Source of the DNA: Acanthaster planci
Taxonomy: Eukaryota; Echinodermata; Asteroidea; Valvatida; Acanthasteridae
NCBI RefSeq assembly: GCF_001949145.1
Contig: NW_019091442.1
Coordinates: forward strand, 562,958-626,957
Direction: 5' to 3'
Length of the DNA: 64,000 nucleotides
Position numbers and translations under genes: made by a program. Shown in pieces: positions 26,932 through 40,400 of the stretch. The notes under the pieces are model-generated. The model was not told where the DNA came from. It did not search any database and worked only from the letters and a program-made list of their open reading frames with translations. How positions within the stretch are numbered: position 1 is the stretch's first letter; every line of letters starts with the position of its first letter.

Positions 26932-29900
26932 GAAACATCTTTTTAGCGTGTTTGTGGGTTTTAAGCTCGTTTTAATTTCTGAGATTCAGCTCAATGCATT
27001 TTGAAGATTTATTAAAAGCAATTATCGAGGTAGAACAAAGAGATCCAAGAAATTGCATAGTTGTTACAGTTTTATAGCATCCACTAACATCTTTCATGAA
27101 AAATCTTCTGAATTCGGCTAGCAATAGATATTTAAAAACTACCATTTTTACTACTTCGAAAGACGAACAGCTGTTGTCATGTGAGTTCTGACATCATACT
27201 TTGAAAATCGGACACTCGGATTTTCAGACACAGGTCAACCAAAGCATAAAGTTTTCCTATTGACGTTTTCCGTGCACACGGGCAGACATACACCGGCCAT
27301 TAACTTAAAATGACCAACTGGATTGAATTGAATTCCACATATGTATTCATGAAGAGGTTTTATTACATGCATGCCAAGTTTACAAAAATGAGTGTGGTAC
27401 AGTCTATTTTATGGGCCCTTGTAACTATTCATGGTGAACAATTGCCCATAGTTACCTGCAAAACTACTTTTTCCTCTCCGTTGTGTGAAACATTCTGAAA
27501 TATTTGCACACAATCAACTTTTAATGCCACCTTAATTCTAATCTTTAAATGCGGTTCTACGATTTTAGCTTGTTTTTAAAACGGGAGAAAGACCAGAGTA
27601 TTAGAATATCAACGGCCTAGACCTGTAGTAAGTGTGATTTGGGTCTCCTTTTCGTTTGTTTAGTTTGTGTATATCAAATTTGTGAGTTTCTTTAAAACAT
27701 TTCGATGTTAAATATGTTGAAAACTGACATACATGTACTTATTTGTAATTTGTGGCACGTTCTTAGCAGTTCTTGCTGCAAAATGTTTGAAATGGACTAA
27801 GACGTAACAGTAATGGAGCTATACAAGGATTCACAACTAAATACTTGACCATATTGTCCGATAGAGAGGGAGTCAAGGGTTTAAATGTGCCTTTTTCTGC
27901 TCGATTTTTTCCAACATTAAATTTAGCCTAACACTGCATCATTTGTCATTCAAGCCAATCAGCACACAGTAACGATCTAGTTTGCAGTGCCAAAAAACGT
28001 TGATAAGACTGGCAGGTTTTATTAGAGCGCTCCTGCATTTGTCATAATACAGGTGCAAAAGGGTGGTCTGGTTTGACAGCGATTGGGTTAATTGACGCGC
28101 CGTCCGCGGGCAGCCAAATGAGCAGCCGGCACCAGTTTGATGGTTTACCGCAATGGGAGTTGAAGAGATTTCGGCAGGTCCAACAAAACCAAAGTTCTAA
28201 GGGCGGTGGGAGACTGTAATCTTACCAGCCACAATATGAGAGAGGAGTTCTCTCTACACTCTCCAACCTTGTGGGAGAGGTAGTTTAAAGAAGCAGTTAT
28301 GATTGTGGACAAAGGCTGCTAAGTCCCAAACAAGAGACCTTAATGGTTTGCCTTTCTTTGGCCGATTAAAAGCGCTTCTTCACAGTTAAGGGTCGGCTAT
28401 TGTCAGACGGCGTCATGCGCTCAACAAAAGAGAAGCCCGGATGAAAGCACGAACGCATCCTGCCTGGTGCCAACGGTTTAGCCGAGTCGTAACTCATCTT
28501 GGGAACGCCAACAGAGCGTGAAGATGAGCATCTGTAACAGTTTTAACATTGAGATCTTGAAGCCCAGTTGGCAGGTTAGACCCATGGCAAAAGCCAAAAT
28601 CTGTTATTGTTAATTGTTGCTCAGTACCTAACAAAACCAATTGGCAAATATGGAATAGGTCCTTCAGCTGCGCAAAATAAGGACAAATATTAATACCACT
28701 GTAGGCTAGTCATGGCTAGATTTTAACTACGAAACAAAAATATCCTTTTTAGGTCACAGGTTACAAGCACTGTACACTTTACACTGTGTATTGGGGAAAA
28801 TTAGCGGGCAGCTGAAGGAAAACAACTGGATGACAATCAAAAAAGAACAAAAAAAAAATCAAACTGTGCACACTTCCCCAGCACCGTGATTTTGTGTGCA
28901 TGACGGCAATATCAGGGCTATCTACTGTGGATTTTCAAAAGACCGCACCAGATATACATTTGTTTAAAGTAGTATATAGATCAAGGAAGGGCTGCCCGTT
29001 ACGTTATTTTCCAAACAAAGTGTTTACAACCCCCCCCCCGTCCGCAGAAGCCTTCACTAATGTACAAATACTTTCTCCGAGACGCAAGGCATTGTCGAGA
29101 TTTCATCCCATCATGTCCGTCCCATTGTTGTCAACATCCAATTAAGACAGCCTAAGGTGTATCATCGAGGTCGCATCATCCACATCTCGACTTCTTCATT
29201 TTCGCCTTCCTTCCACCGCTTCACTGTAGCCGTAGCACAGCCGCCAAATCCGGCCAAACAGCAAGCTGCCCCCTTTCACGGTCGTCTGTTGGGCTTCTGG
29301 GTGGGTAAAGGCGACGCCAAGTGACAGATCAGCCCGTAATTTGTTGGCGCCGTCCACTGTCCGCTGAATGAATAGGAGTCCACATCCGTGGTCTTTCGAC
29401 GACTTCGACCCTGTTGTTCGATCCGTCCCAATCGTTATCTGTCCCCTCTCCATCTCACCTCATCATGCCCCTTAACAGGTCCGGTTTTCTCTGAGTTAGT
29501 CAATACGCAACAACTTGTCTAATGCATGAACCACTAGACTTCTTTTTAAAGCACTTTGTGTTCCTCTTGTGTCTGGTTTGATGGGGTGAATCGTCCCCAA
29601 TTCTCTCGCTCTTTAATTCTGAAGATGAACAGTGAAGCTCTAGGGTTTTAATGGCACAAGCAGGGAAAACTAGGACCTCTGAAGGAGGGGAAGGACTTGA
29701 ATTAAAACACGTTTTGTGGGAAATGTAACTATTTATTGGTGAATCTATAATTTATTGAATTTGTCACCCTCTGTCTCCTCCGGACAGAAAGTAAATTTAT
29801 GTCTCATAAACAACTTCGAACGTACTGTTATCTTAAGATTAGAGAGTGTATTCAATTGATATAATTCGGTCAGCTGAAGTCCTGTTATTGGGCAACAGCA

Positions 29901-32900
29901 GTACCTCCCTGTACAAAGAAATATTTGGTGTCCACCTTCTTTTCAAATTCCAAGGTCTTGGTTTCAAAGAAATCTTGGTACTTGGTGCTAAATTTTATTC
30001 ATAAAAAGCACCCGATTTCATGAACCTTTTGTTCCAATTTTTCTGTTGGCTGTATTTCCCAACGCTAAAACGCGTCCCATTAGACTCGAATGCCAGATGT
30101 TGGAAACTCAACAATCACCTTGCCATGGGACATAACAAAACTTCGGATATCCAGCAGCCAGTCTAAAATTTGTCATTCGAAATTTCAACCTTATTAACTC
30201 GTCCCCCGTGGTCGACGCAAATAGGCAAGCAGCTGATTAAAAAATACTTGTCCTTTGCCTTCAATCAGAATGGCAGCTTCCTCAGTTTTATATTTTCCCC
30301 AGAAGCAAAATAATTAATCCTAATCTACCTTCATTAGAGTTAAGCCAGATTGAGTCGTCAGTCAGTCCATTGTGGACTGCGTCTAACTTGGTATTTCCTA
30401 ATTACGTCTTAACCTTGCTTTAAAATTGTTCATCATTAGGCAGTAGAATGCAGAAGAACTGAAATTACGCTCTTCAATATTGCATCTAGTCTCTCCCCGT
30501 CCAAAAATACCGAGAGGTAATTAGGCTTCCAATAGGATAAGTTAAAAGACAGGCACAGAGTTGGAGCAGTCTGGGATATCTCGTTAAGAAAAGGAATAAC
30601 ATGAAGACAAACAATTTGCGCACGAGAGAGTGCGTAAACTGCATGGTTAACATGCAGGAGAGCTAACATAATACCAGACATCGTAATTGTTGTTCACGCT
30701 CATCATGGTTGTATGGCCCTGGGCAGGGACCAAGTGACAGATGAAACTTTACAAATCATCTCCAGTGAGCAGGGAGACAAGTCGATGAAGAAATGAAGAA
30801 AAGAGACGCCTGCCCGTAGGCGTTGTAATTACTGTTAAGTCCCTTAAGGAGCAAAAGTCATTTTTAGCAATTTTTGCTCCATCTCTGCGTGATTATCAGC
30901 GAAATCTGTACAACAAGGGATCGCCTACAATCTGGCCTCGCCTTAGTCGATGGACACTGCATGGGTTGCAGGCAATATCGAAGGCATGAGAATCAGGCCG
31001 AAGACCAACATGCCTTATGTAACTGTGCGATAATGAAACAGGATTACACGTCCAACAAAGCAAATAATAGTCGTATCTTAAATATCATCATAACTCTATG
31101 AAGTCTCGGATAATAAGAGTTTCTTCAGTAACATCAAACACATGTTACGGTGCCGGCAAACTTACGATAAATAAGAGATCTGTGTATTGTCAGACTTTCC
31201 TTCGAGAGTCAGGGGAAGTAATATTCGAATTTTTGTTCAGTGTGTTGTTGGCCATTGAGGTTTATATAATGGACTGGATACAAGATCCAGCGAAGTCATG
31301 AACTTACGAGGCCACATCAGAATATGAAAATATTTTCATCAAACCGGATATTAAAAAGCAGGGGCTCCCATCTTGGATGATATATTGTACAAAATCCCCA
31401 AATGCATATTTCTCTGCCCGTATTCGTGAAGAAATGGAAAGGTGAAAACTCCAAATATGATAATCGTTTTTCATAAGCAAACCTCCAAGTCCGCGTACTT
31501 AAAGTAGTGGACCAAACGCAGATAACTAATACTAGTTCGCAAGCGTTCTGAAAATTACTTCAATATTAGGTTAAGCAAAGAAATCGGCTTGAGTGGAATG
31601 CGAGCTTGCGACCTCTAAAACAAAGAATCGAGTCGAAAATAGTCGAATTCAATCGAATAAAACTCTAAGGTTTGCGCTGGCTACAGTACCGATGGAATGG
31701 ATGTGATTTACGTACATTTCATGGCATACACTTACGCACCACTGTGTTATGGTCAGGCGCATGTGTAGTGAGTTATTAAGAAAAGGGATGAGGTACTTCG
31801 AAGTAGACGATATTCGTAGCACTATTTGGATAGTCGCAAAACCGACGCCAAACGCACCTTTCCCAGTGAAAGGGACAATCATATGTCAGTTGTGTAATAT
31901 GTTCGTTTGATGCAACAAAATTACTCAAAATCTAAAGCTGGGTGTTTAACAACTAACCTTGTGAAGTTTGAGCTCAGTGAAAACTCTATTTTCATAGAAA
32001 AACGTTCTAGGTTCTTGATTCACGTGAAAAGTTGCAGAGTTATGTTTTGGATTGCGCCCAAATCCAGCGTCTGGGACACGCTCTCTTTAGCTACGCGATG
32101 TTTGCACACTAAACCGCTGTTTGTGCATCACGTCAACGCTTACGCGCACTTTGCTTTATTAAAACCAAACTATGCTAATAGCAATTTCGAAAAATGCAAA
32201 ATTTACACCATCGTTGGAAATGGCCTTCTTTCACTGCTTTTTTGAAAACAAGGCTTGCTGGAAAAAAGTGTTCAAGAGGGAGCTTGATTGGAAACTATAG
32301 CTGCTTTTCAACTAGTTTCTTCAGTGGCTTTATGGACAGCTTAAAATGTGGGACTTACCTTTAAAACGTATGACACATCGAGAGTCTTGGGATCACTCTG
32401 AAATCAAGTAAGAAAAAAATCAAAACCAATTTTCCCCTATTTTTCTTATTTAACCTGATAATTTCTTTCCAAAGTGTAAGAAAAAGTGCTAAGATGTTGG
32501 CTTTTGCCTTTGTAAGCACGTATACATGTACTATCCATACATCAATACTGCCCGCGGACACTGTCACAGCACAGCGGGATGCGGTGCGTGGACACTGTGG
32601 CAGCCAGTCCATCATTACAAACTAACTTGGTAAAAACCGAAGTAACGAAAGCGATAATCAGATTACAAAATGATTTGGGCTTATTGTTCATACTTTCACA
32701 AGTAATTCCACTTCGAAGTGCCTGAGGCAACTTTAGTTTAAGGCGAGTTTTATATTCATATGCCGAGTATAGGCCTATATGGCTATCACGACGTGCACAG
32801 AGCAAACGCCTGGCATAAACTGCTCGATAGAAAGTGTAAAATAAGACTTGCCTATAACAACTGCAAACGAATTCACAACAACTTACAATCCCAATGATTA

Positions 32901-35900
32901 CATTTTTGAAATGCTGTGATAAGTGACATGTTCAGGAGAAGTGGAGAACATTTCAAAATTCACATTTGATCTGACCCTTCTCACCGACAATGGTGTGAAA
33001 TTTGAAGCCTGACAACGGTCTAAAAGTCTTCTTGTTTTTCCCTCAAAATTCATACTTTTTTCATTTAAAAAAGCAAGTGCCATTAAATACAAAATTATCT
33101 GGTAGCAGATACTTGACCGTTCAAAGTGCAGACAGTGTTTTCAGTGAGTCCTTCTCCCGATGGCACGCCATTTTACAGACCATTGACAATCTTCAATTTT
33201 TCGAGCATGCGCACAAACTAAGTGGAAGGTTGAACTTAACGCAGAGCGTGGACGTGGACTTAACGCAGAGCGATAGGAATGATCCCTGACCAAGACATTT
33301 AGGCTATCTGATTGTGGCATCGTGAGTGAAGACACTGAGGAATTGAAACACCACCAGCAAGCGCTTCGTGGGTTGTAAAATATGGTCGATCATAGTGCTC
33401 ACAGCTGCTGCAGGGTGCAAACCCATTCAAATTTCCCAGCTTTAATTTTTTATTAAGTGGACCTAGTACATTTTCTTTACGGCTTTCCATAATTTCAAGA
33501 CTTTCTAGTGTTATAGATTGCATTCTGTTTGTAGCCTATTTGGCATTTTCTTTGTTAAACTACTGCAAAATCTAGCTTAAAACAAATTCCTTGAAATCGA
33601 TAAAGGATTTCATGAAAGTGAATAAATCCCTTTTGAACTGACTGCTTTCTCTACAATCCGCTTCTTGCAATATGTACATTTATCTTCTCTTACTACTCTG
33701 CTTTTACTCGGTGAAATGAACGGGCAATGTCAACTCTGATTGACCAATACTTCTTCTGTTGCAGTATACACCCTTTTTACCCAACAATATGAGTCAACCT
33801 GCACAGAGTGCTGTATCAGAGTACACGGTCAACAACTTGCACGATGAGGAGAGTGGATATTAGTCTGCATGTGACGGTGTGGCATTTTCTTCTTCACACT
33901 GATAAACGGGAGAAATTTTATATCAATGTTTAGGATATCCAGTAATATGTGCACAAAGCGTTTGTCAGATTTGAATGGCAAAGTGTACATTTGCCTTTAC
34001 TTGTGTGCTTCACAGAGAATGAACATTGCCTCTTAGTCTTACAAGCTATAGATTCAGGATCCATAATTACGATTTGCTGGCATTCGTTCCAATTTTAACG
34101 ATTCAAACATTTTCATGAACGCTACTGTGCTGTTTCTTAGTATACGGTCTTGGAACTTATAAATTTGTGATTCAGACAGATGTCTCAAAAAGAAAAAAAA
34201 ACACTTTCGAAAACGGACAGTTTTGTATATTATTATACAAATAATTAATAGAATGAGTGGACTGGTTAGCTAAGTGGAATGGAACATTCGTGAAATTATT
34301 GTGAGCATTGTACGAATGTAAAACATTCATGACTTGTTTCATACATATACCTGCAGAAATCTTCTAAGGAGAACAAACGGTCCTCACGTATTTACGTCCT
34401 TCATTTTGCGAAACAAGTTCGTGTCTGAAGCGCCACCCACCGTGCAATGTTAAACTGATCCTCGCTCCTTCATTAGTTTCCTCTTTCTTACTTCGTCAAG
34501 AGCTGTGACTTAGTCTGGTTCCTGATAAAACGTACTACCCTCTTTCGATTCAAGGGTCCGTTATTACTGAATGTCATGTCGTGCACGTTTCCCGAAAATA
34601 TACGAAATATTCTGGACTCGTGTCGTCAACATTCGGCTAGTAACGTTGATAGTTGGACATATCTGTCAGTTTGTACATACTGACCAGCGGGTGTGTAAAA
34701 CACGTTTAAAAACGTTTACACTCATTATGGACGTATTAACGGAGGTGGGTTTTGAGTTCTGGAGTTAATTATTAAACTGAAGCTCTCGTTGCATCGTTTT
34801 GTATTTATAGATGAACACCGAGCCGCAACTTTGTTAAACAGAGTAATAGGCATGACCGACAACGCCTGAATCTACCAACCGTTCTTTCGGGCAATAGCAA
34901 TATTATTACCATCAGAGCCTGAAGGTAACAAGTCATGTGGCCCATACCTATGACATTAAGGTTGCCCTATCATATTTAATAAATTTTGACATATCAATTT
35001 CTAAATATAACCACCACAAAAACAAAATCACCATTGTCATCTGTGTACAAGTAAACCGAGTTTTACTAGTTATCATGTATTTTAGTTTTTCGGGAGTAAG
35101 AGGTCAGTCTTTGGCACCACAAATCGCTTTAGCTTCATATAATTTTTACAGTTTCCACAAATAAACGTGCCGGTAACTATTTTGCTTTCTTTCTTTAGTG
35201 GCCTCCGTCTAAAGGTTGCAAGCCCCCTAAAAGCATAAGCCCTGTAGGGTCTTATTTGCTTGTTCAGTAAAGGACAACACAAAAAGATTACTGGTTTCAA
35301 CAACGGCTGCAAATATAGTATCCCCTTTCCCAACTGCGCGAAAAAGGCGAACCTCTCAGCAAAGATCTGCCCCTGAACACTCAAATTATACGAACCCATT
35401 TCAACTGATGAATTAGATAATTATATTACACAAAGCCTACAGCAAAGAATAAATTTTAACACAGTAGAAATCCCACGTCCTGGCATAGGTTTTGAAAATG
35501 CAGTAGGCCTATACAAACTGCTGAGCTAAAAGGCCACAATGAGAAAGTAATCCCACCGTTTTTCTTAAATTGCTTCATATGCCTCTCCTTAAATTTCGTT
35601 TAAAATCTCATGAAAATAAATTCTGATGTGAAAATTATCCACTGAGAAAAAATATTATTAATTTCCTTTTGAGTAACTATCTTGTTTTGTATTGTATTTT
35701 TCCCACTTGCGAGATGGGATCCAAAGAGCCTAACTTTCATCTACTTTTTTTAATGGGTCGCAAAATATTGTGGGCAAAATACGCAGAATGGTTTTATAAT
35801 TACAAATTAAAGTCCTGAATAAGTTCGTTAGTCGATAGTTTGCGTGTAAACTCATTAGCGTAAAACAGGGTGTAATTACACCATGAATGTGAGACGGTGG

Positions 35901-37301
35901 ATATTATTAGCTTGCCAGCGAGCCCAAGCAGGCAAGGCCATCACCACTATGGACCCATCTCTATCGGATCTTCACGCCCGTCAGTGAACCCGCAGTCCAA
36001 TCCGAAAGTGAGGTTAGGGACGGGTATATGAAGAGCCTGACAGCGGCGACTTGAGCCGGTCTTTCTTGCTTCATGATGAAATTAACCGCGATATCATTCA
36101 GCATCCTGGCCGACTTAACTTGCGATGTCGTTATGCAATTGAGCAAGGTTCGGGGCTCATTTTAGCGCCTGAAACAAAACAGGATGGCAGTCAGTAATTT
36201 CTAGAAGGTTGGGTTGATAATTTCATGCAATCATTTTTGCACCAAAATAGGCAGCATCAAAGATGACAATTGATTGTTATTATGTCGTGAATGATAAGCT
36301 TGTAGTCAATCAATCTAATTCATCTCAAACAAGTCTGACATGTGATTTTCTTAGTTATTAATTCCGGATTAGTTACCATTTCACTATGCTTGTTGTGTTT
36401 GTTGTAATCACAGTATCACAGGGACAACTACCAACTCTGATCTGAAGCAAATAATTTTCGCAGCTGGTAAAGAAAGAAAAAAGGGGGCTTTAAGGGGGTA
36501 TCTTTTAGTCCTCACATGATTTTTGTTAATAACCTTTCTTACCTATTTGCGATTAGCACGTATAAACACGTGCATTCGTTCTCTTCTGTTTTTGTTTCTC
36601 CTCTAGCGTACGACACACCTTTCCCATTTTCTGTTAATGTCGCTCCGTCCGATTTTAAAAATGGTAGTACTTCTGCCGGCAAACTGTGGGGTTTTACTTT
36701 TTACTTCGTACTTTACCCTCCAGAGTGGAAAACTAACATCCTACATTTTGCAGAAACACAAGAATCTCCGGTGTTTGCAAGGGCAACTGAAAATAAACAG
36801 ACAAAAAAATCAAATTTCTTCCTGAAAAGTCGGTAAATTATTTAAGAAACTGGAATATTTTCGAATGAGAACTATGAGGACTGGTAGCACCATGAGTAGT
36901 TTTATGGTCTGAATTTTCACTCTTTGGAATTTAGAGAATGGGTGCGCCACTGCAGTGCGTTTATGAGGGATGTGCACATTTGTTTCTCTTTTACTGGATG
37001 TACGGAAATAACGATTTCAAACAGTTGCAGCGGTTGCTTGACCGGACCATCGTAAACCATACGGCAAACTCCTTGGCAACTTGCCCGTCCTCTATTGAAC
37101 ATTCTCATTTTGAAGACTTCGTGCGCATTTCACAAAAGATTTCCTTAAAACACTTTGCGTGCTGAGGAGTTTTAAACCAAATAAAAAATCACTGAGTCGT
37201 GAAAAGCGTAATGCTACGTGAATACCAAAGACAGCCACAATGCGCTCAGGTAAAGAAATGTTTCATTTTTCGACCGACCCCTTTTTCCTTTTTATTCTCA
37301 G
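26930..37301. other. Intergenic DNA between Hmx and Hhex, left part
   Basis: No recognisable coding exon in about 10 kb. Most of it is A+T-rich. 28.0-28.7 kb and 30.2-30.9 kb are of more even composition, have few repeats and many developmental-factor-like words (listed separately for the first). A short direct repeat, ACTTAACGCAGAGCG, occurs twice near 33235-33272. Confidence 0.5.
28000..28660. promoter_or_regulatory. Candidate enhancer between Hmx and Hhex
   Basis: Within a short span lie an E-box CAGGTG (28050-28055), a Gli-like GGGTGGTC (28061-28068), a TALE-like TGACAG (28074-28079) and a TTAATTGA homeodomain-like word. The sequence is of even composition and free of the repeats seen elsewhere. 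It lies about 7 kb upstream of Hmx. Single words like these occur by chance, so this is a hypothesis based on clustering only. Confidence 0.25.
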
Positions 37302-37475
37302 TACGGGCGATTCACAATAGTGCGCCTTCAAGAGTTTGCAAAGCGTTAGCCAAGCACAATGCGCAAAACCTGTCGACCCTTTCCAAACGCCCGTTTAGTC
37401 GACAGATTTCACGCATTGTGATATGCCAACGTGTTGCCAACTCTTGGAGGCGCACTATTGTGAATTTCGCCCGTA
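37302..37475. mobile_element. Palindromic MITE, family A copy 1 (8-bp duplication, hAT-like)
   Basis: A 174-bp element that is almost entirely an imperfect inverted repeat. The left arm starts TACGGGCGATTCACAATAGT, and the right arm is its near-complement with a 2-base indel. Both arms go on with words such as AGCCAAGCACAATGCGC and TGTCGACCC to the centre. The flanks ATTCTCAG (37294-37301) and TTTCTCAG (37476-37483) agree at 7 of 8 bases, an 8-bp target duplication. A second copy lies at 44510-44680. Confidence 0.75.
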
Positions 37476-40400
37476 TTTCTCAGGTTTCAAAGTTTTCCCA
37501 GATCAACGAGATGAAATGGTCTACGCAGCGCCATCTACATATTTTACATGCGCAAGATGGCAGTGTACATGTACATTTGTATGTCTCCTCGCAATGTTAT
37601 GATGGCAAATTGACCTGGGTTTCAATAATGAACTTCTCGTAAACTGAATATTTTTAGAGCTGAATTATTAATTGGCCCGCAAGGGCATATGATTAATGTA
37701 GGATATAACGCAATCATTGTTGAATTTTGGTCGACATGTACATGGGTCCCTTCGGGTAGAAAAAAAAAAAGTATGGAGAAAATGTGAGCAAATGTCTGAA
37801 CCCTGCACACCTTTTTCCACAGCCCAGTTTTGAAAATTTCAGGAAAAATTTGAATGCCTTGTTTTTGGCCTTTCAAAATCGTGAAAAAACGTAATATAGC
37901 CTACTTCTGTTCACGAAAAGGGTTTCGACAAAAACCACTAGCTTTGCCCACTGTGGTCTGTACTGTTCCAGAAAGTGAAGAAAGACGTACAATTTTAAAA
38001 ATGAATTCAGCTGCTCATCTGGCACGAATTCTCATAGCCCTCATTCCTTATGCAAATTACCATCAGAATCGAACATGCCTAGTTTTACATTTTTCACTTT
38101 TTGAGAAAATTCTCACCCACAGCAGAACAACCGTAAAAATTGCTTAGAATTGGAAGGCCTAATTCCAGGCCAGAGGTTCAGTGCCATATTGGCTCTCAGA
38201 ACTCTTTAATTTAAAACATCTAGAGTGTGTAACTTTTGCTTTTATTTATTATAATAAGCTCGACGGACAGATTTTTTACTTTCGGTTGCACACATAAGTG
38301 CGCGGGTACATGCGAAGCAGCGAAGTTGCGCCACGCCGTGCCATGAGGGCGCTTTGTGCTTTCGACATTTTTACATCGAGCCGTCAGATAACATTGGTCA
38401 GCCGTTGAGGGCGATCTATCCTATCAGCGTAACGTTCTATTTAGCTGACATAAAGCGATCTGTTCGCTCTGCTTTGCCTAAATGAACATTGTCTTGTGTT
38501 AGCACTGGATGGGTTTGAGGTGTGAAAGAATTCCCAAATTTGAACATTAATGTTAGCACATTTAGCATCGGGGAGTGTTATAGCATGAAAAGTAATGAAT
38601 GTTGTATGTTGAACAGAGTTGAAGAACGAAAGTCCGGACTCGGACTCGAGTCCAATTATTGCCAGACTCGGATTCTATTTTGTAATGCCCTCCTTAAGAT
38701 GTTTCTTATCTCAATTTGGCAACCAGCCAAACTCCTATCACTGACGAAATGGGAGTCGGGAAATAGCTTCGCATGTAGCTCCGGTGTTTTAATATTTGGT
38801 CACACTGGATGATGATGTCATTGACATGGAGTAAAACTGTGTAGTAAACAAGAAAACACAAGCTATGGATACATGTACTACAGTATTACTACACAAACAC
38901 TACACATGTATGAGTCTCTAGTCTCAAATTACACTGAGATTCATGCTAATAACTAGTCAAACTAGTACATATGCAAGTAAATACTAAGCTCACGTAGCCC
39001 TAAATATGTCTTTCTAACAGGCCTAGTATAAGCGCAGAAAATAGCCATACACATCACCACGAACACGTGGATCACTTGGTGTGTTATATGTTGTTGCATC
39101 CTTATATAACATGTCAACATGTGGGTATATACATGTACATGTGTAAACAAGGTAAACTTGACATGAAAACCGAATGTTATAAAGGCCTCTAAACTACTTG
39201 AAACACCTCTTGATAAGGAATAAAACTGGAATCAACTTAGAGGCAATGCTTCACTTGGCGCTATATACAGTTAGCAAGGAGCGAGAGGAACATTTGTGCC
39301 CTGAAAATGTGGGAAAATGAAGCACAAATTCACTGTGAGAAAACCCTGTCAGATTACCGGTCAAAGGAGGACGCTATTGAGAAATACATCGGAAGCAATG
39401 TAAACATAACAGTTTTGAATGGGATTCTTTTTCGTTTTGGAATCTGGATAGAGATTCGAGGACTCGGTATGATTTTATTAAAAAGGCTGTTTATTCTTGT
39501 GTTTACAAGTCTGAATAAAATACCTCTTCCTACAAGGAGAGCTTTTCTTCACAGCAATAGCCCTTACAGCAAGCGCACTCAACAAACCTCGTACAAAAGC
39601 TCTCTTTGCCTGTATATTTTACTTCACCTATTTTCTAATGAAAAATTTGTAATGTCTGCAGGGTCCAAAAAGGACAAAGTTTTAAATTGTTTATGCAAAC
39701 CCTGTGTTGGCTGCGTAGAATACATGTGGTAAGAGCCCTCCCCCTCCTGGGACAGACTTTTTGTTGATATTAAAATATATTGAGCTTCAGGCAATTTAAG
39801 GAACTGTTTTATTTCTCTTCCTTCCCAACTTGGGTAACTAGGCCTTACATCTCAGAAATGTCATAAAAAGTTGCATATAAATTCTTTGAAATAAATAATT
39901 CAGCCCCTGATTTATGTAAATGTCAAGTTTGATTGGTTCATTGTTAAGTAGCAGGATCGCTTTGCAGACTTTTCGGGCAATTAGCTGTTTACTGCACAAT
40001 TTTTTATTTATTTTATGCATTTTCACTCATGTACAGCCTGTTGAGATCCATTTTTTGTGATGTAACGGGCTTAGAAAGTAAATAGTATTATTATTATTAT
40101 TTCAAAGTAGAAAATTCAACACTTCCAATGGCATTTTTATTCAATCAGTGGACACCAGGGAAAATCTGAAATCGAAATTACCTTGATACTGACTGAATTC
40201 TTGACAGCATCATGACGCGTCCACAATCAAATCGATGATTTATAGCCAACTGTTCGTGTCCATGGTATTACAGGTTATTTTTGTTTTCTTTCTTCCAAAC
40301 TGTCTGAGTGGACAATATACAATTCGAGAATAAGTTAATATAGTTTTTCCACAATGCTTGAATGTTTCTGAAAAGATGAGCAATTGTGTGTTTCTGACTG

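Noticed and set aside
26529-26938. Ser-Leu and Arg-Glu repeat proteins across the gap
   Set aside because: Translations of the CT/GA microsatellite and N positions.
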